A stretch of 39,713 nucleotides of DNA from Pararoseomonas baculiformis (GCF_017813395.1 NZ_JAGIZB010000029.1:1-39713); one strand, 5' to 3'; positions 1-8,781 are shown, numbered from the stretch's first letter. The notes: generated from the sequence alone by a model not told the origin. Program-made: numbers and translations.

Positions 1-72
1 ACCCGGATCTCCAACGCCAGTTCCTCTCCGACCATCCGGCCCCCCATCACCACGACGGGGCACCCTAGACCT

Positions 73-106
73 GGGTCAGATTCCAACCGGCGACCGGGTC
101 AGATTC
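73..106. repeat. Short direct repeat GGGTCAGATTC
   Basis: The 11-mer GGGTCAGATTC occurs at 73-83 and again at 96-106, 23 bp apart. Both copies lie in the last codons of the first DUF6894 gene and supply its unusual C-terminal tail. They could be the edge of an inserted element, but no transposase is visible in the first 75 bases. Confidence 0.5.
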
Positions 107-381
107 ACTCCGGCGGCAACAGCGTAGCTCTCAGCGCCAACGGGAGCCAAGGTAATACCCTCGACCGCGCGGAAATCGAGAGCGAAGCGGCACGCCCCCC
201 GCTCGTCTGTAACCTCTAGAATCCAGCCGCCCTCTTGGATTAGCTTGGACGGCTCGTCCCGCAGCATGTCCCCTGCCATTCGAACCGCTTCCAGGCGCGC
301 AGCCCGATCGTCGGCTAGCTCCTCGCCCTCGATGTCTGGTGGTGATGTTCCATCCCAGACGTTGAAGAAGTAGCGGGGCAT
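76..381 (-). CDS. DUF6894 family small protein
   Basis: A 101-aa protein opening with MPRYFFNVWDG and continuing with an acidic DIEGEELADD stretch, an AARLEAVRMAGDML helix and a GACRFALDF strand. This is the DUF6894 pattern, a small family common in Rhizobiales, Methylobacterium and Acetobacteraceae; its function is unknown. The second copy at 560-814 ends soon after the EGIPLEAV stretch. This copy instead carries about 17 extra residues coded by the GGGTCAGATTC repeats, so its 3' end was probably altered by an insertion. The start is fixed by alignment with the paralogue. No signal peptide or membrane segment is visible. Confidence 0.8.
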   Translation of the reverse strand: MPRYFFNVWDGTSPPDIEGEELADDRAARLEAVRMAGDMLRDEPSKLIQEGGWILEVTDERGACRFALDFRAVEGITLAPVGAESYAVAAGVNLTRSPVGI

Positions 382-559
382 CGGCCGCAGTTTCCCTTGC
401 AGTGAGGCGGCGGCACCCTAAAACGCGGCCCTCCCGTTTCGCCTCCCACAACCTGTAACCTGCCGGTAACAAAACCTTGGGGATCTACACTGCTCGCCAT
501 CGGCTTGTGTGCGGACGGCAGCACGCGACCACCGCCCCCGGCGAGCCTGCCGCGGAAGC

Positions 560-814
560 CTAAACTGCTTCCACTGCCTCCAAGGGAATACCCTCCATCG
601 CCCTCACATCGAGGACGAACCGACACGCGCCCTGCTCATCCCGTACATCGAGGACCAGGCCGCCCACATTTAGGAGAGCCAAAGGTCGGCCCTTCAGAAT
701 CTCTCCTGCCATCCGCACAGCCTCGACCCGCGCGGCAGCATCGTCGGGCAAGTCGTATCCCTCACCATCGGCGGACGGTTCTCCGTTGATGACATGGAAG
801 AAATAGCGGGGCAT
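560..814 (-). CDS. DUF6894 family small protein (second copy)
   Basis: An 84-aa protein beginning MPRYFFHVINGE, followed by DGEGYDLPDDAAARVEAVRMAGEIL and a C-terminal GACRFVLDVRAMEGIP strand. It is a paralogue of the 76-381 gene and of normal DUF6894 length. An upstream in-frame start at 892 is open, but those 26 residues have no counterpart in the paralogue, so I place the start at 814. The two genes lie in the same direction about 180 bp apart and may be a local duplication. Function is unknown. Confidence 0.8.
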   Translation of the reverse strand: MPRYFFHVINGEPSADGEGYDLPDDAAARVEAVRMAGEILKGRPLALLNVGGLVLDVRDEQGACRFVLDVRAMEGIPLEAVEAV

Positions 815-1370
815 CCAGAGATCCCGTTTCAGTTTCGTCGCGAATATGGCGGCGCGAAATGGCTCTGGCTCCACAAACCGCAAGGGGAACACCGCAAAAA
901 ACGAGGATCATCTCTGCCTTCGCTGACGCTTGGGGGCAGGCAGCAATCCGGTGCTGCATCTTACCGAGGGTGAGCCGCTTCTTGATGTCGACACCATCAG
1001 TCTTCTGGCACCCTGGCACGGGCCTGGACCGTGCAGGAGACCGCCTGACGACGAATGACCGCGCGATCCATTCCGACCAGGCTCAACCAGCTCCCTGGCC
1101 GGTCACTTACGCACGATAATTCTGCAACAGCGTGCCTAATGGGTAAGGCAGGGGCGTGTGCCACAATCTGAAGAGTTACCGGGGCCGCACTATCGGCGGC
1201 TGTGCGCCCACAGCGGTCATCGGCCAGCCGCTACCGCGTGCTCAGAAGCGGACAATGCGCCCCCAGCCCTGGCTCGCGGGCCGCGCGATCAGCAGACTTC
1301 CAGGGCGTTGACGGTGGGCAGGGAATACCGCGGGGGAGCTTCTGCCGACTTCCCTGCCCAGTACTCGGTC
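815..1370. other. Non-coding gap with one recombination-like site
   Basis: I see no convincing gene in this 556-bp stretch. It separates the DUF6894 gene from the response regulator. Its only clear structure is the imperfect inverted repeat at 1107-1139. Confidence 0.5.
1107..1139. other. Tyrosine-recombinase-like core site (imperfect)
   Basis: Left arm TTACGCACGATAA (1107-1119), 7-nt spacer TTCTGCA, right arm ACAGCGTGCCTAA (1127-1139). The right arm read in reverse is TTAGGCACGCTGT, matching the left arm in most of its outer half. The 13-7-13 layout and the arm sequence match the perfect site at 7911-7945. lox/dif-type sites bound by tyrosine recombinases have this general architecture. The function is inferred. 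Confidence 0.45.
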
Positions 1371-1772
1371 TCATCGGGCAGGGGGCGAGCGGCTGGCCAG
1401 CAGGCTCTCGACGGCCCTGTACAGCTCCGCCGGCGAGATCGGTTTGTTGAGGCGCGGGCGTCTCTGGTGCGCGGGATGATCGATGATCCGCACGTCCCCG
1501 GTCACGAACAGGTACGGCACTCCGAGTTCCGCCAGCCTGTCCGTAATCGGGTAGGCTGTCTCGCCACGGCCCAGGTTCACGTCCAGAACGGCCCCGTCCA
1601 GCGCCTCCGCCTCTCCATCGATGAGCTCAAGGGCCTTCTCCACGCTGGGCACCGGTCCGATAACCTCGATGCCTGCCCAGCGAAGCCATTCCTCCATCAG
1701 CTCCGCAATCAAGTACTCGTCCTCGACGAGGAGGATACGGCGGCCGACCAGGGGCCCAGGGACTTCGGACAT
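1371..1772 (-). CDS. Single-domain response regulator (CheY-like receiver)
   Basis: A 133-aa receiver domain with no output domain. It shows the acidic pair E17-D18 in LLVEDEY, the phospho-acceptor D64 in LDVNLG, T91 in FVTGD and K110 in LNKPIS, which are all the residues needed for phosphotransfer. Single-domain regulators of this kind commonly partner HWE or HisKA_2 kinases in alphaproteobacteria. It lies 68 bp downstream of the kinase gene 1841-3343 in the same direction, so it is probably the phosphorylation partner in one transcript. No DNA-binding region is present, so any output would be through protein contact. Confidence 0.9.
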   Translation of the reverse strand: MSEVPGPLVGRRILLVEDEYLIAELMEEWLRWAGIEVIGPVPSVEKALELIDGEAEALDGAVLDVNLGRGETAYPITDRLAELGVPYLFVTGDVRIIDHPAHQRRPRLNKPISPAELYRAVESLLASRSPPAR

Positions 1773-1840
1773 CAGACCTCAGGCTGCAGGAGTGGGGGGA
1801 TGGGCATGGCGGCGTACTCGGGCGAGCGCCAGAGCCTGGT

Positions 1841-3343
1841 TTACTCCAGAGGAAGCTGAATGCGGCACCGGACGCCATCCTCCCCCAGCACGAATTCGGT
1901 CCTGGCGTGGAGCGCATAGGAAAGCGCCTTCTCGATCAGCTGCCGGCCGTAGCCGCGCCGGGTGATCCTGTCGGGCTGCAGGTCGACGCCGCTCTCGGTC
2001 CAGTCCAGTGACAGAAGCCGCTGGCCCGTCTCGTCCCGCACCACCGTCCAGGTGACGGAGAGCTGCCCCGTGCCGTCCCGCAGGGCACCATGCTTCACAG
2101 CATTGGTGGTCAGCTCGTGCACAGCCAGAGAGAAGTTCTGCACCTGCCGGACCGTGAGGTGCACCCGGGGGCCGGAGACCGCCACCTTGGGCGGACGGAC
2201 CTCCGTGTGGGCCTCCAACTCCCCCCGGACCAGCGCCCCGACCTCGGCCGTATCACTGCCGAACTCGCTGAGCAGGCCCTGCGCCCGGCTGAGGGCCTGC
2301 AGCCGGGCCTGGTAGGCTGCGGCGGCACCGTCCTCTCCCAGGGTCTTCGCAGCCATGGAGGCAATCACGCCGAGGAGGTTGCGGCTACGATGCTGCACCT
2401 CGGCGACCAGCACCTCCAGCCGGGCAGCGTTCTCGCGTAGCTGCTCCTCGGCCCTGCGGCGCTCCGTGACGTCCTGGCCGATCTTGAGGAAGCCATGCAG
2501 GGTGCCGTCCGGGTCACGAAGAGCCCGCGTTGACCCCTCGATGAAGACGCGGCTGCCATCCTTGCGGATGTGCCAGCCGACATTCGGCGCGACGCCCTCC
2601 TTGAGGGCGGTTTCGATTTCTCGCTGGTCCTGGCACCTCTCCCGGTTCTCTGGGGTGAAGACGATCGCGCTCGGCTGTCCAACTGCTTCCTCCGCCGTCC
2701 AGCCGAAGACGGCCTGCGCTCCGGGCAGCCAGTCGGTGATCCGGTCCTGCGGGTCGGAGAGGAAGATGGCGTAGTCGAGGGCCGCCTCCACGGTATGGCG
2801 AAACCGCTCCTCGCTGGAGTGGAGGGAGCGGGCCATGAGCAGCCGGTCGATCACCGGGCCCAGGATGCTGGCGTAGGTGCGCAGGAACTGGATCTCGTGC
2901 TCGCCGAAGTCGCGGGGCCGGGTGTCGTCCACCTGCAGAAGGCCGTAAGTCCGCCCGCCGGGCAGGAAGATTGGCACGTTTACCAGGGCGGCCACCCCGG
3001 CCTCCTTCATGAAGGGCGGGACGTTGAAGCGGTCCTCCTTGCTGATGTCCTGCGTGATCACCGGCTCGCCGGCCTCGATCGCGAAGGTCTCGGAAGAGTG
3101 CTCCTCCATGGGCAGGCGCAGGTTGCCCACGATCCCCGGGTTCCAGCCGACGCCTGCCCTGACGAGCAACTGCCGCTCAGCGTGATGAACTTCCAGGATC
3201 TTGGCGCGCCCGGCTCCGAGCGCCTCACCCACCAAACGGCAAGCTTCGCTGAGGATCTGGTCGAGGTCCTGGGACCGCAGGGCGAACTCGCCGAAGTTCG
3301 CGAGCACCTGCTGCCTTTCCATCATCCTCGCGAAATCAGGCAT
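1841..3343 (-). CDS. GAF-PAS HWE-family sensor histidine kinase
   Basis: A 500-aa soluble kinase with no membrane segment. Residues about 13-170 form a GAF domain, about 178-300 a PAS domain ending in the typical GQDVTERRRAEEQL linker, and about 305-500 the kinase core. The core has the H-box EVQHRSRNLLGV with H318 as phospho-acceptor. Its N-box HELTTNAVKHGAL carries the family His409-Glu410 and N414. The WTE of the HWE signature is at 448-450, and a glycine-rich GYGRQLIEKAL stretch follows. It would autophosphorylate on a cytoplasmic signal, with light or a small ligand possible, and pass phosphate to the regulator encoded 68 bp downstream. I keep the first ATG; M7 or M8 are alternatives. 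Confidence 0.93.
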   Translation of the reverse strand: MPDFARMMERQQVLANFGEFALRSQDLDQILSEACRLVGEALGAGRAKILEVHHAERQLLVRAGVGWNPGIVGNLRLPMEEHSSETFAIEAGEPVITQDISKEDRFNVPPFMKEAGVAALVNVPIFLPGGRTYGLLQVDDTRPRDFGEHEIQFLRTYASILGPVIDRLLMARSLHSSEERFRHTVEAALDYAIFLSDPQDRITDWLPGAQAVFGWTAEEAVGQPSAIVFTPENRERCQDQREIETALKEGVAPNVGWHIRKDGSRVFIEGSTRALRDPDGTLHGFLKIGQDVTERRRAEEQLRENAARLEVLVAEVQHRSRNLLGVIASMAAKTLGEDGAAAAYQARLQALSRAQGLLSEFGSDTAEVGALVRGELEAHTEVRPPKVAVSGPRVHLTVRQVQNFSLAVHELTTNAVKHGALRDGTGQLSVTWTVVRDETGQRLLSLDWTESGVDLQPDRITRRGYGRQLIEKALSYALHARTEFVLGEDGVRCRIQLPLE

Positions 3344-3808
3344 CCCAGGTCCCCTTGCTGCGGCCCCTCCACTGTGGTGGGAGGTGACACCTCAAGGGCC
3401 TGTGAGGCACCTCGCCGATTGTCACCAACGCCGAGCGGCTCGTCTGGCTGCCATCCAGGACTGCCGACACTGCCTGCGCTTTCGGAACAGGCACAGCCCT
3501 GCTCGCATCCGCCAACCTCCGGAGAGGTGATCTCCTGTCTCCCCTGGGCGACAGCAGCCGCTGAGCTTGGCTGCCGGGTGTGTCAGCTTCGGCCCTTTGA
3601 GTGCCCAAAGCAGCCAGTCTGCTTCCGGCCAGACCCGGCCAAGGGTGCTAAGCGCCCGAGGCCGTCGCTTTGGTGCCGGTTACGACGGCGCAGTCGTAGG
3701 CCCGGTTGGATCTGCAACTCCAGCGGGCCGCCCGAGCCAAGGCGGGGCTATATGACAACTCGGTGCAGGTCTGCTTCCTTTTTATCGTTCTCTCGTTCAA
3801 AAGGGTGC
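3344..3808. other. Divergent intergenic region, no gene seen
   Basis: This 465-bp stretch lies between the minus-strand kinase and the plus-strand ParD-like gene, so promoters in both directions are expected here. The last 50 bases before 3809 are relatively AT-rich. I see no convincing repeat or RNA gene. Confidence 0.4.
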
Positions 3809-4072
3809 ATGCCTACCCGCAGGTCCATTTGCATTTCGGTCACTCCCGAGGTCGACCGCTTCGTCGCGGTCCAGGTCGCCTCGGGGCGCTATCAGACTGC
3901 AAGCGAGGTGTTCCGGGCGGGGCTGCGGCTGCTGGAGCGTGAAAGGAATACCGCAAGCCCATCCGCGAAGGCCCGCCCTCGACAAGCGCCCAGTGCTAAT
4001 CAGAGAAACCGGCGTGACATCCCTGGTGAACTTCCGGGCCGGGCCCGTCGGCTGAGCCAAGATGGGGGCTGA
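3809..4072 (+). CDS. ParD-like antitoxin, apparently orphan
   Basis: An 87-aa protein whose first ~46 residues have the ParD/CopG ribbon-helix-helix pattern: a SICISVTPEVDRF strand, then VQVASGRYQTASEVFRAGLRLLERER, with the typical G-x-Y-x-T/S-A-S-E-V motif. ParD proteins neutralise a ParE ribonuclease/gyrase-fold toxin and repress their own operon. The last 40 residues, rich in Arg, Pro and Ser, do not look like a normal ParD tail. No ParE gene follows; the next gene, a kinase, overlaps its last 11 bases. Either the toxin was lost and the antitoxin tail is now random sequence, or it acts as a small repressor. Confidence 0.65.
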   Translation: MPTRRSICISVTPEVDRFVAVQVASGRYQTASEVFRAGLRLLERERNTASPSAKARPRQAPSANQRNRRDIPGELPGRARRLSQDGG

Positions 4073-6179
4073 CGCGGGCGAGGAGATGGACGATTTCTCC
4101 CCCACGGAGAACGGGGCGGGATCGAGTGGATCTGCCGGAACGAGCAACCTTTCGGGCGCCCGCAAGGCCCTCGCTGTGGCCGAAGCAGCGAACACCTCGC
4201 TCGAGCAGGCGAACGGAGCACTGCGGGCGAGAGAGACGGAGCTGCGTGAACTCCGCGAGCAGCTCGAGGCGGTTGTAGCTCATTCCGGCATCGGGATCGG
4301 CCAAGTCGACCTTTCCGGCCGGTTCGTGCTCGTCAACGACCGCCAATGCGAGATCCTCTGCCGAAGCCGCGACGAGCTCATTGGGCTGCGGATGATTGAC
4401 CTAACCCATCCCGAGGATCGGCCGTGGAACCAGGAACTCATCCGCCACATGCTCGAGACCGGCGAGTCCTTCGCGCTGGAGAAGCGCTACCTTCGCCCGG
4501 ATGGCTCCGATGTCTGGGTCCAGAACCACGTCTCGCTCGCCCGGGATGCGGTCGGGCGGCCACGCTATATCACCGCTCTTGTTCGAGACGTCACGGCGGA
4601 GCGCAGCGCCGCGGCGGATAGGCAAGCCCTTCTGCGCCAGGTTGAAGCGGAGCGAGCCCGCGCCGAGGCCGGTCGAGCTCGCCTCGCGGCCGTCCTCGAG
4701 CATCTCCCGGTCGGGGTCGGGATCACCGACCGGACCGGCCGGGTCATCCTCAGCAACCGCGCGCTGCGCCGCTTCGTGGGCGACGTCGTACCGTCGGTGG
4801 ATCCTGGCCTGCACGCAAGCTGGATCGCGCATGGCCCGGACGGGAGCCAAGTCGGGGGAGAGAATTACGCAGTGGCCTGCGCCCTCCGAGGCGAGGCAGT
4901 CACCCCCGGTATCGAGTTCCTCCATCGGCCCGACGGTGGGCAGGGGCACTGGACGAGGATCGCCGCGGTGCCCGTGCGCGAGAAAGAGGGAGACGAGGTG
5001 GCCGGCGCCGTGCTGCTAGTCCAGGACACCGACGCCCAGAAGCGGGCGGCGGAGCGCCTCTCCGCCCTCGTCGAGCTCGGGGACCGGCTGCAGGCACTGC
5101 ACGACCCGGTCGGGATCGCCTTTACCGCGGCGGAGATCGTTGGTCGTACGCTCGGGGCTGACCGGGCCGGCTACGGCGCCGTGGACGAGGCAGTGGAGAC
5201 CATTACGATTGAGCGCGACTGGGCCGGCGCCGCGCTCCCGAACCTGACCGGGCGCTTCCATCTTCAGGACTACTGGACCGGGTTCGTCGCCGCGCTGCGC
5301 CGGGGAGAGGTGGTCACCACGGGTGACGTGTTGAATGACCCCCAGATTGGGGACAGGGCGGAGAACTTCGTGACGATGGGCGTCCGTGCGGCGCTGCATG
5401 CGCCCTCTCGCGACGGGGGCCGGGTCACGGCGGTGCTCTATGTCCATTCGGCGACCCCGCGGCACTGGACCGAGGAGGAGGCGGCCTTCGTCCGCGGCGT
5501 AGCCGAACGGGCCTGGGCGGCGGCCGAACGGGCCAGGTCGGAGTGGCGCCAGGAACTGATGCTCCTGGAGCTGAACCACCGCGTGAAGAACATCCTCGCG
5601 ACCGTTCAGGGCATGGCCTCCGCGACATTGAAGGGCACAGGGGGGGATCCGCAGCGGTTCGCGAAGCACTTCGGAGAGAGGCTTCGCACGCTTGCCCGGG
5701 CACACGACATGCTCACCTCCCGACAGTGGGAGCCCGCCGGGGTCGAGACGACACTGCGCGCGGCCCTCGCGCCCTGGCTTGAGACAACGCGCGCGGTTCA
5801 GCTCGCCATCTCTGGCGCTGCGCGGGCGACCGCCGTTTCACCGCGGCAGGCCCAGTCGCTCGTGCTTGCCTTCCATGAGCTCGCGACGAACGCGACGAAG
5901 TATGGTGCGCTCTCCAGCCCTGCGGGTCGTGTCAGCATAGACTGTGCCACCGGGCCGAGCGGATCTGTTGAAATCCACTGGACAGAGTTGGGTGGCCCTG
6001 CAGTGGTTCGACCAGCTAATAGGCGCGGCTTCGGCACGCGGCTGCTCGAACGCGGGCTCGCGCGCGACCTCGGTTCTGGCAGCAGAGTTGAGCTCCGCTT
6101 CGAACCCGCCGGCCTTCGGGCAAGCATCCTCTTTACCCCCGACAACGCACCGCGCTGGGCGACGGCAACCCTGGCCTGA
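4062..6179 (+). CDS. PAS-PAS-GAF HWE-family sensor histidine kinase
   Basis: A 705-aa soluble sensor kinase. Residues 30-75 look like a coiled coil, about 70-180 is a PAS/PAC domain (ends ALVRDVTAERS), about 205-325 a second PAS, about 335-490 a GAF domain, and about 495-705 the kinase core. The core has LLELNHRVKNILATVQ with H506 as phospho-acceptor, an N-box AFHELATNATKYGAL (H605-E606, N610), the HWTE signature at 639-642 and a GFGTRLLERGL glycine-rich loop. It is a classic HWE kinase, distinct from the one at 1841-3343. No receiver or regulator gene follows, so its partner is elsewhere. Starts at 4062 and at 4086 are both possible. Confidence 0.92.
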   Translation: MGADAGEEMDDFSPTENGAGSSGSAGTSNLSGARKALAVAEAANTSLEQANGALRARETELRELREQLEAVVAHSGIGIGQVDLSGRFVLVNDRQCEILCRSRDELIGLRMIDLTHPEDRPWNQELIRHMLETGESFALEKRYLRPDGSDVWVQNHVSLARDAVGRPRYITALVRDVTAERSAAADRQALLRQVEAERARAEAGRARLAAVLEHLPVGVGITDRTGRVILSNRALRRFVGDVVPSVDPGLHASWIAHGPDGSQVGGENYAVACALRGEAVTPGIEFLHRPDGGQGHWTRIAAVPVREKEGDEVAGAVLLVQDTDAQKRAAERLSALVELGDRLQALHDPVGIAFTAAEIVGRTLGADRAGYGAVDEAVETITIERDWAGAALPNLTGRFHLQDYWTGFVAALRRGEVVTTGDVLNDPQIGDRAENFVTMGVRAALHAPSRDGGRVTAVLYVHSATPRHWTEEEAAFVRGVAERAWAAAERARSEWRQELMLLELNHRVKNILATVQGMASATLKGTGGDPQRFAKHFGERLRTLARAHDMLTSRQWEPAGVETTLRAALAPWLETTRAVQLAISGAARATAVSPRQAQSLVLAFHELATNATKYGALSSPAGRVSIDCATGPSGSVEIHWTELGGPAVVRPANRRGFGTRLLERGLARDLGSGSRVELRFEPAGLRASILFTPDNAPRWATATLA

Positions 6180-6307
6180 CCCCCAGCTTGAGATCCCCGA
6201 TCTCGTACGGCTGTGGAAGGACTGCTGCCGCGCGAGATCCGCATCGCGCGACCTACAGGGGTTGATGTCCGCTTCCACTTGGGCAAGCTCCGACAGTTGC
6301 CGGGCTG

Positions 6308-6480
6308 CTTTCGGCCAGATACGCCGTTTAGCGCGTGCGCAGGTAGCCCGTGTGGCCATTCAGGAGCGGGGAATGGCTGTCAGGGCGGTATCCTGTCCTC
6401 GCTGACGACAGATGCCCCGGCCCGAGTGTGGCGGCGGTCAGGCGGGTAGGCGCCAAACCTGGCGGAGCTTGGCGTTCACC
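6308..6480. repeat. Diverged direct repeat, copy A
   Basis: About 170 bp that align in the same orientation with 7670-7830. Shared blocks include GCCGTTTAG, TGTGGCCATTCAGGAG and TCAGGCGGGTAGGCGCC, in the same order and at similar spacing. This copy covers exactly the part of the IS4-type transposase gene where the C-terminus stops resembling the family. Confidence 0.6.
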
Positions 6481-7545
6481 CAGGATTTTGTGGAACAGCT
6501 CTATCTTCCAGCGGCACGCATACCAGCACAGTTTCTCCACTGCCTCCTCGGTGGAGTTGATGGCGAGATCGGTGGCGAGCTTCCAGTCGATGCGGGCTCG
6601 GCCCACCGGCTCGACCGGTTCGCGAGCGTGGAGGATGGAAAGGTCGAGCGCAGGATAGCGCTTTTGCTTGCTGGTCGGCGGCAGCACCCGCACGCGGGCG
6701 AACCGCAACTCCAACTCGGCGGTGCTGACCGTGCCGTCTTCCGCTGTCACCTCGACGCGGTGTGTGCCGCGGGACGCCGCCCCGGCCATCACCGCGCCGA
6801 CGGTCGTCTTGCCGTCGAGCGCCAGGCGATCGACGCAGGTGCGGACGAGGAAGTGGGTGCCGAGGTCGTGGGCCGCGCAGAAGAACTCGTAGATGTCACT
6901 CTCGTGGTCGCCGACATGGACCAGCCGGCCGGGCGTGCCGAGCAGGCTGATCGCCGCCTCCAGTCCGGCCAGCCAGCGAATGCTCTCCTTCTCCTCGATG
7001 GGCACGCGCGTCGGGTTGACGTGCCGCTTGAGTGCGTTCGCCCCCTTGAACTGGGAGCGGGTCCAGAACTTGGCCGCCGCCAGGCCCAGCGGCAGCCCCT
7101 CCGGCGTCACGACAAGACTGGCATGCATGAGGACCCCGCATTGCGTGTGCAGGCGCAGCCTGCCCTGGCGGTCACGGCCGGTGGGGGCCCGGCCGATCGC
7201 GCCGAACGTACCTGGCTTGGCCCACTTGTAGGCGAACGCAGTGGTATACTGGACGACCAGGATCGGGCCGTCCGTTGCGGCACAGCGGGCAGCGGTGGCA
7301 GCAAGGTGACCCGACAGGACAGCATCCTCGCCGAAGCGCTCATTCGAGAAGAAGCGGTAGGCGGCCTTGGTGCCCGCCCAGTCCTGACAGGCGAGCGGAA
7401 GTGGTCGCCCGATAGCATTGCTCAGCTGCCGTAGCAGCAGCCGCAATCGCCCCACCAGACGCTCGTCACCTAGACCATTGGACGGCAGCTCGCCATCAAC
7501 CCATGACAAACCAGCGGCCGCCGGAGCACCAGCGCCGTCCGACAT
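6328..7545 (-). pseudogene. IS4-family (Tn5/IS50-like) transposase, inactive
   Basis: Encodes about 405 aa resembling IS4-family transposases: an N-terminal SWVDGELPSNGLGDERLVGRL, then QDWAGTKAAYRFFSNERF, the D2 region VHVGDHESDIYEFF and the E region WYACRWKIELFHKI. The first catalytic Asp, normally in an LVVQDTT context, reads VQYTT here because the codon at 7246-7248 is TAT on the coding strand. After FHKIL (~6480) the usual C-terminal helices are replaced by unrelated sequence lying in repeat copy A. With one DDE residue gone and the C-terminus lost it cannot be an active transposase. The start at 7545 has a weak GAGG ribosome site; 7578 is also open. Confidence 0.85.
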
Positions 7546-7669
7546 ACCAGCACCTCGTCCGAAGCCAACGCGGTGCATGGAAACGAATCACGAGCGGGTC
7601 ACTCAACGCAAGCGGCCCATCGACGATGTGGGTAATTGGAAGAATGGGCTGACGCTTACCCAAGCCGCT

Positions 7670-7830
7670 TTCCGGTCAGACTGCGCCGTTTAGGGGTGCC
7701 CAGGCAGGCAGCACATGTGGCCATTCAGGAGATGAAGTGGCCTCCGGGGCTGCGCCCGACCTTCTAACGGCAGATATCGCGGCCCGAATGCTGCAGCAGT
7801 CAGGCGGGTAGGCGCCGGACTTGGCTGAGC
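7670..7830. repeat. Diverged direct repeat, copy B
   Basis: Partner of 6308-6480, about 1.36 kb away in the same orientation. The blocks GCGCCGTTTAG, ATGTGGCCATTCAGGAG and AGTCAGGCGGGTAGGCGCC are conserved while the intervening bases differ. It lies upstream of the IS4-type gene, so the transposase body is bracketed by the two copies. I see no conserved reading frame in both copies. Confidence 0.6.
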
Positions 7831-8300
7831 AGGCGCGGGCCCCGTCCGTTCCACGCTGCCGACCCGAGAGCCCAGCGATTACGGACCTGACCAACCTCTC
7901 TGTCCCGGCACTTAGGCACGATAAAACTCTATTATCGTGCCTAAGGGAGAGGGACGGGCAGATTGCCACGAGGGTACCCGCCCTGGCACATTGGAGGGGG
8001 CCGGAGAGACAGGTGCGGGGGCGCCCGCCGGACAGTCTCGACGGGGCAGGGGAGCTCAGGGGCGGGGGGGCGCGAACGGGGCGTGGAGGCCAGCCAAGAT
8101 GCGCCGTTCGGGCGATCCGCAGGGGAGGGCGGCGCGGTGACGCTGCCCGACGGAGCAGGTCCACGGCCGCTCTCTCCGGCCGTGCGGCGCCTGGTGGGGG
8201 AGGCCCTTCCACCCGAGGCGCTGGCCGTGCTCTCGGGTCCCGTGGGTGAGGCGGTGGCTCTGTTTGATCTCAGGGTTTGATGGTGCAGTCTTCCAGCATG
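7831..8300. other. Non-coding remainder between IS remnants
   Basis: No supported gene. It holds the perfect inverted repeat 7911-7945 and then GC-rich sequence up to the IS481 remnant. The outer end of that remnant is probably near 8261, where a TGTTTGATCTCAGGG stretch begins. Confidence 0.4.
7911..7945. other. Tyrosine-recombinase-like core site (perfect)
   Basis: Left arm CTTAGGCACGATAA (7911-7924), 7-nt spacer AACTCTA, right arm TTATCGTGCCTAAG (7932-7945). The arms are perfectly complementary over 14 bp. The inner 13-bp arm is shared with the degenerate site at 1107-1139, with the same spacer length but a different spacer sequence. Conserved arms, fixed spacing and variable spacer are what tyrosine-recombinase crossover sites show. 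A transcription terminator is less likely because no T-run follows. Confidence 0.5.
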
Positions 8301-8316
8301 CGTGGAGGGACGCGCT

Positions 8317-8781
8317 ATGGGGCAGGTTCAGCATGGGAGCGCTACTGCGACTGCGGCGGTCCATCGAGCGATACAGCATAGTCAAGAGAGCCTGAGGGGG
8401 CTGGCCCGGCACTACGGGATCAACCCCAAGACAGTGGCCATGTGGAGGAAGCGGACCTCCGTTTCTGACCGGCGCACCGGCCCTCAGGAGCCCCGATCGA
8501 CGGTCCTGTCGGTCGAGGATGAAGCCGTCATTGTGGCCTTCCGCCGTCACACGCTGCTACCGCTGGACGACTGCCTCTACGCTCTCCAGCCCACGCTTCT
8601 GCACCTCACCCGCTCCAGCCTGCATCGCTGTCTCCAGCGTCACGGCATCAGCTGCCTGCCGGATACCGAGGGCGACAAGCCAAAGCGCTCGAAGTTCAAG
8701 CGCTACCCGATCGGCTACTTCCACATCGACATCGCCGAGGTAACGGCCAGAAGGGCAGGGATAAGTGGCGTCGCATTTTGA
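8317..8781 (+). pseudogene. IS481-family transposase, N-terminal fragment
   Basis: The first ~140 residues (MGQVQHGSATATAAVHRAIQ to IGYFHIDIAEV) follow the IS481 N-terminus closely: a helix-turn-helix with GINPKTVAMWRKR, then LSVEDEAVIVAFRRHTLLPLDD and LTRSSLHRCLQRHGI. The similarity stops at the point where the DDE catalytic core should begin (about 8740). The frame then runs 13 unrelated residues to a stop. The catalytic core and right end are missing, so this is a remnant. The breakpoint lies immediately before the gene starting at 8765, which suggests a deletion joined the two. Confidence 0.85.

Noticed and set aside
2570-4072. Long plus-strand open frame over the minus-strand kinase
   Set aside because: Its first two-thirds are antisense to the GAF-PAS-HWE kinase, which has clear family motifs. 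Only the ParD-like end from 3809 is kept.
6412-7434. Long plus-strand open frame across the IS4 transposase
   Set aside because: The minus strand carries recognisable transposase motifs and the plus frame has no recognisable domain, so it is a GC-rich shadow.
6280-7664. Tn5-like terminal inverted repeats (CTGACGCTTACCCAAG at 7649 and CTTGGGCAAGC near 6280)
   Set aside because: They face the wrong way to bound the IS4 gene, pointing outward, and the match is only partial.
7911-7945. Perfect hairpin as an intrinsic terminator
   Set aside because: No T-run follows on either strand, no gene ends next to it, and a related site with the same spacing exists at 1107-1139.
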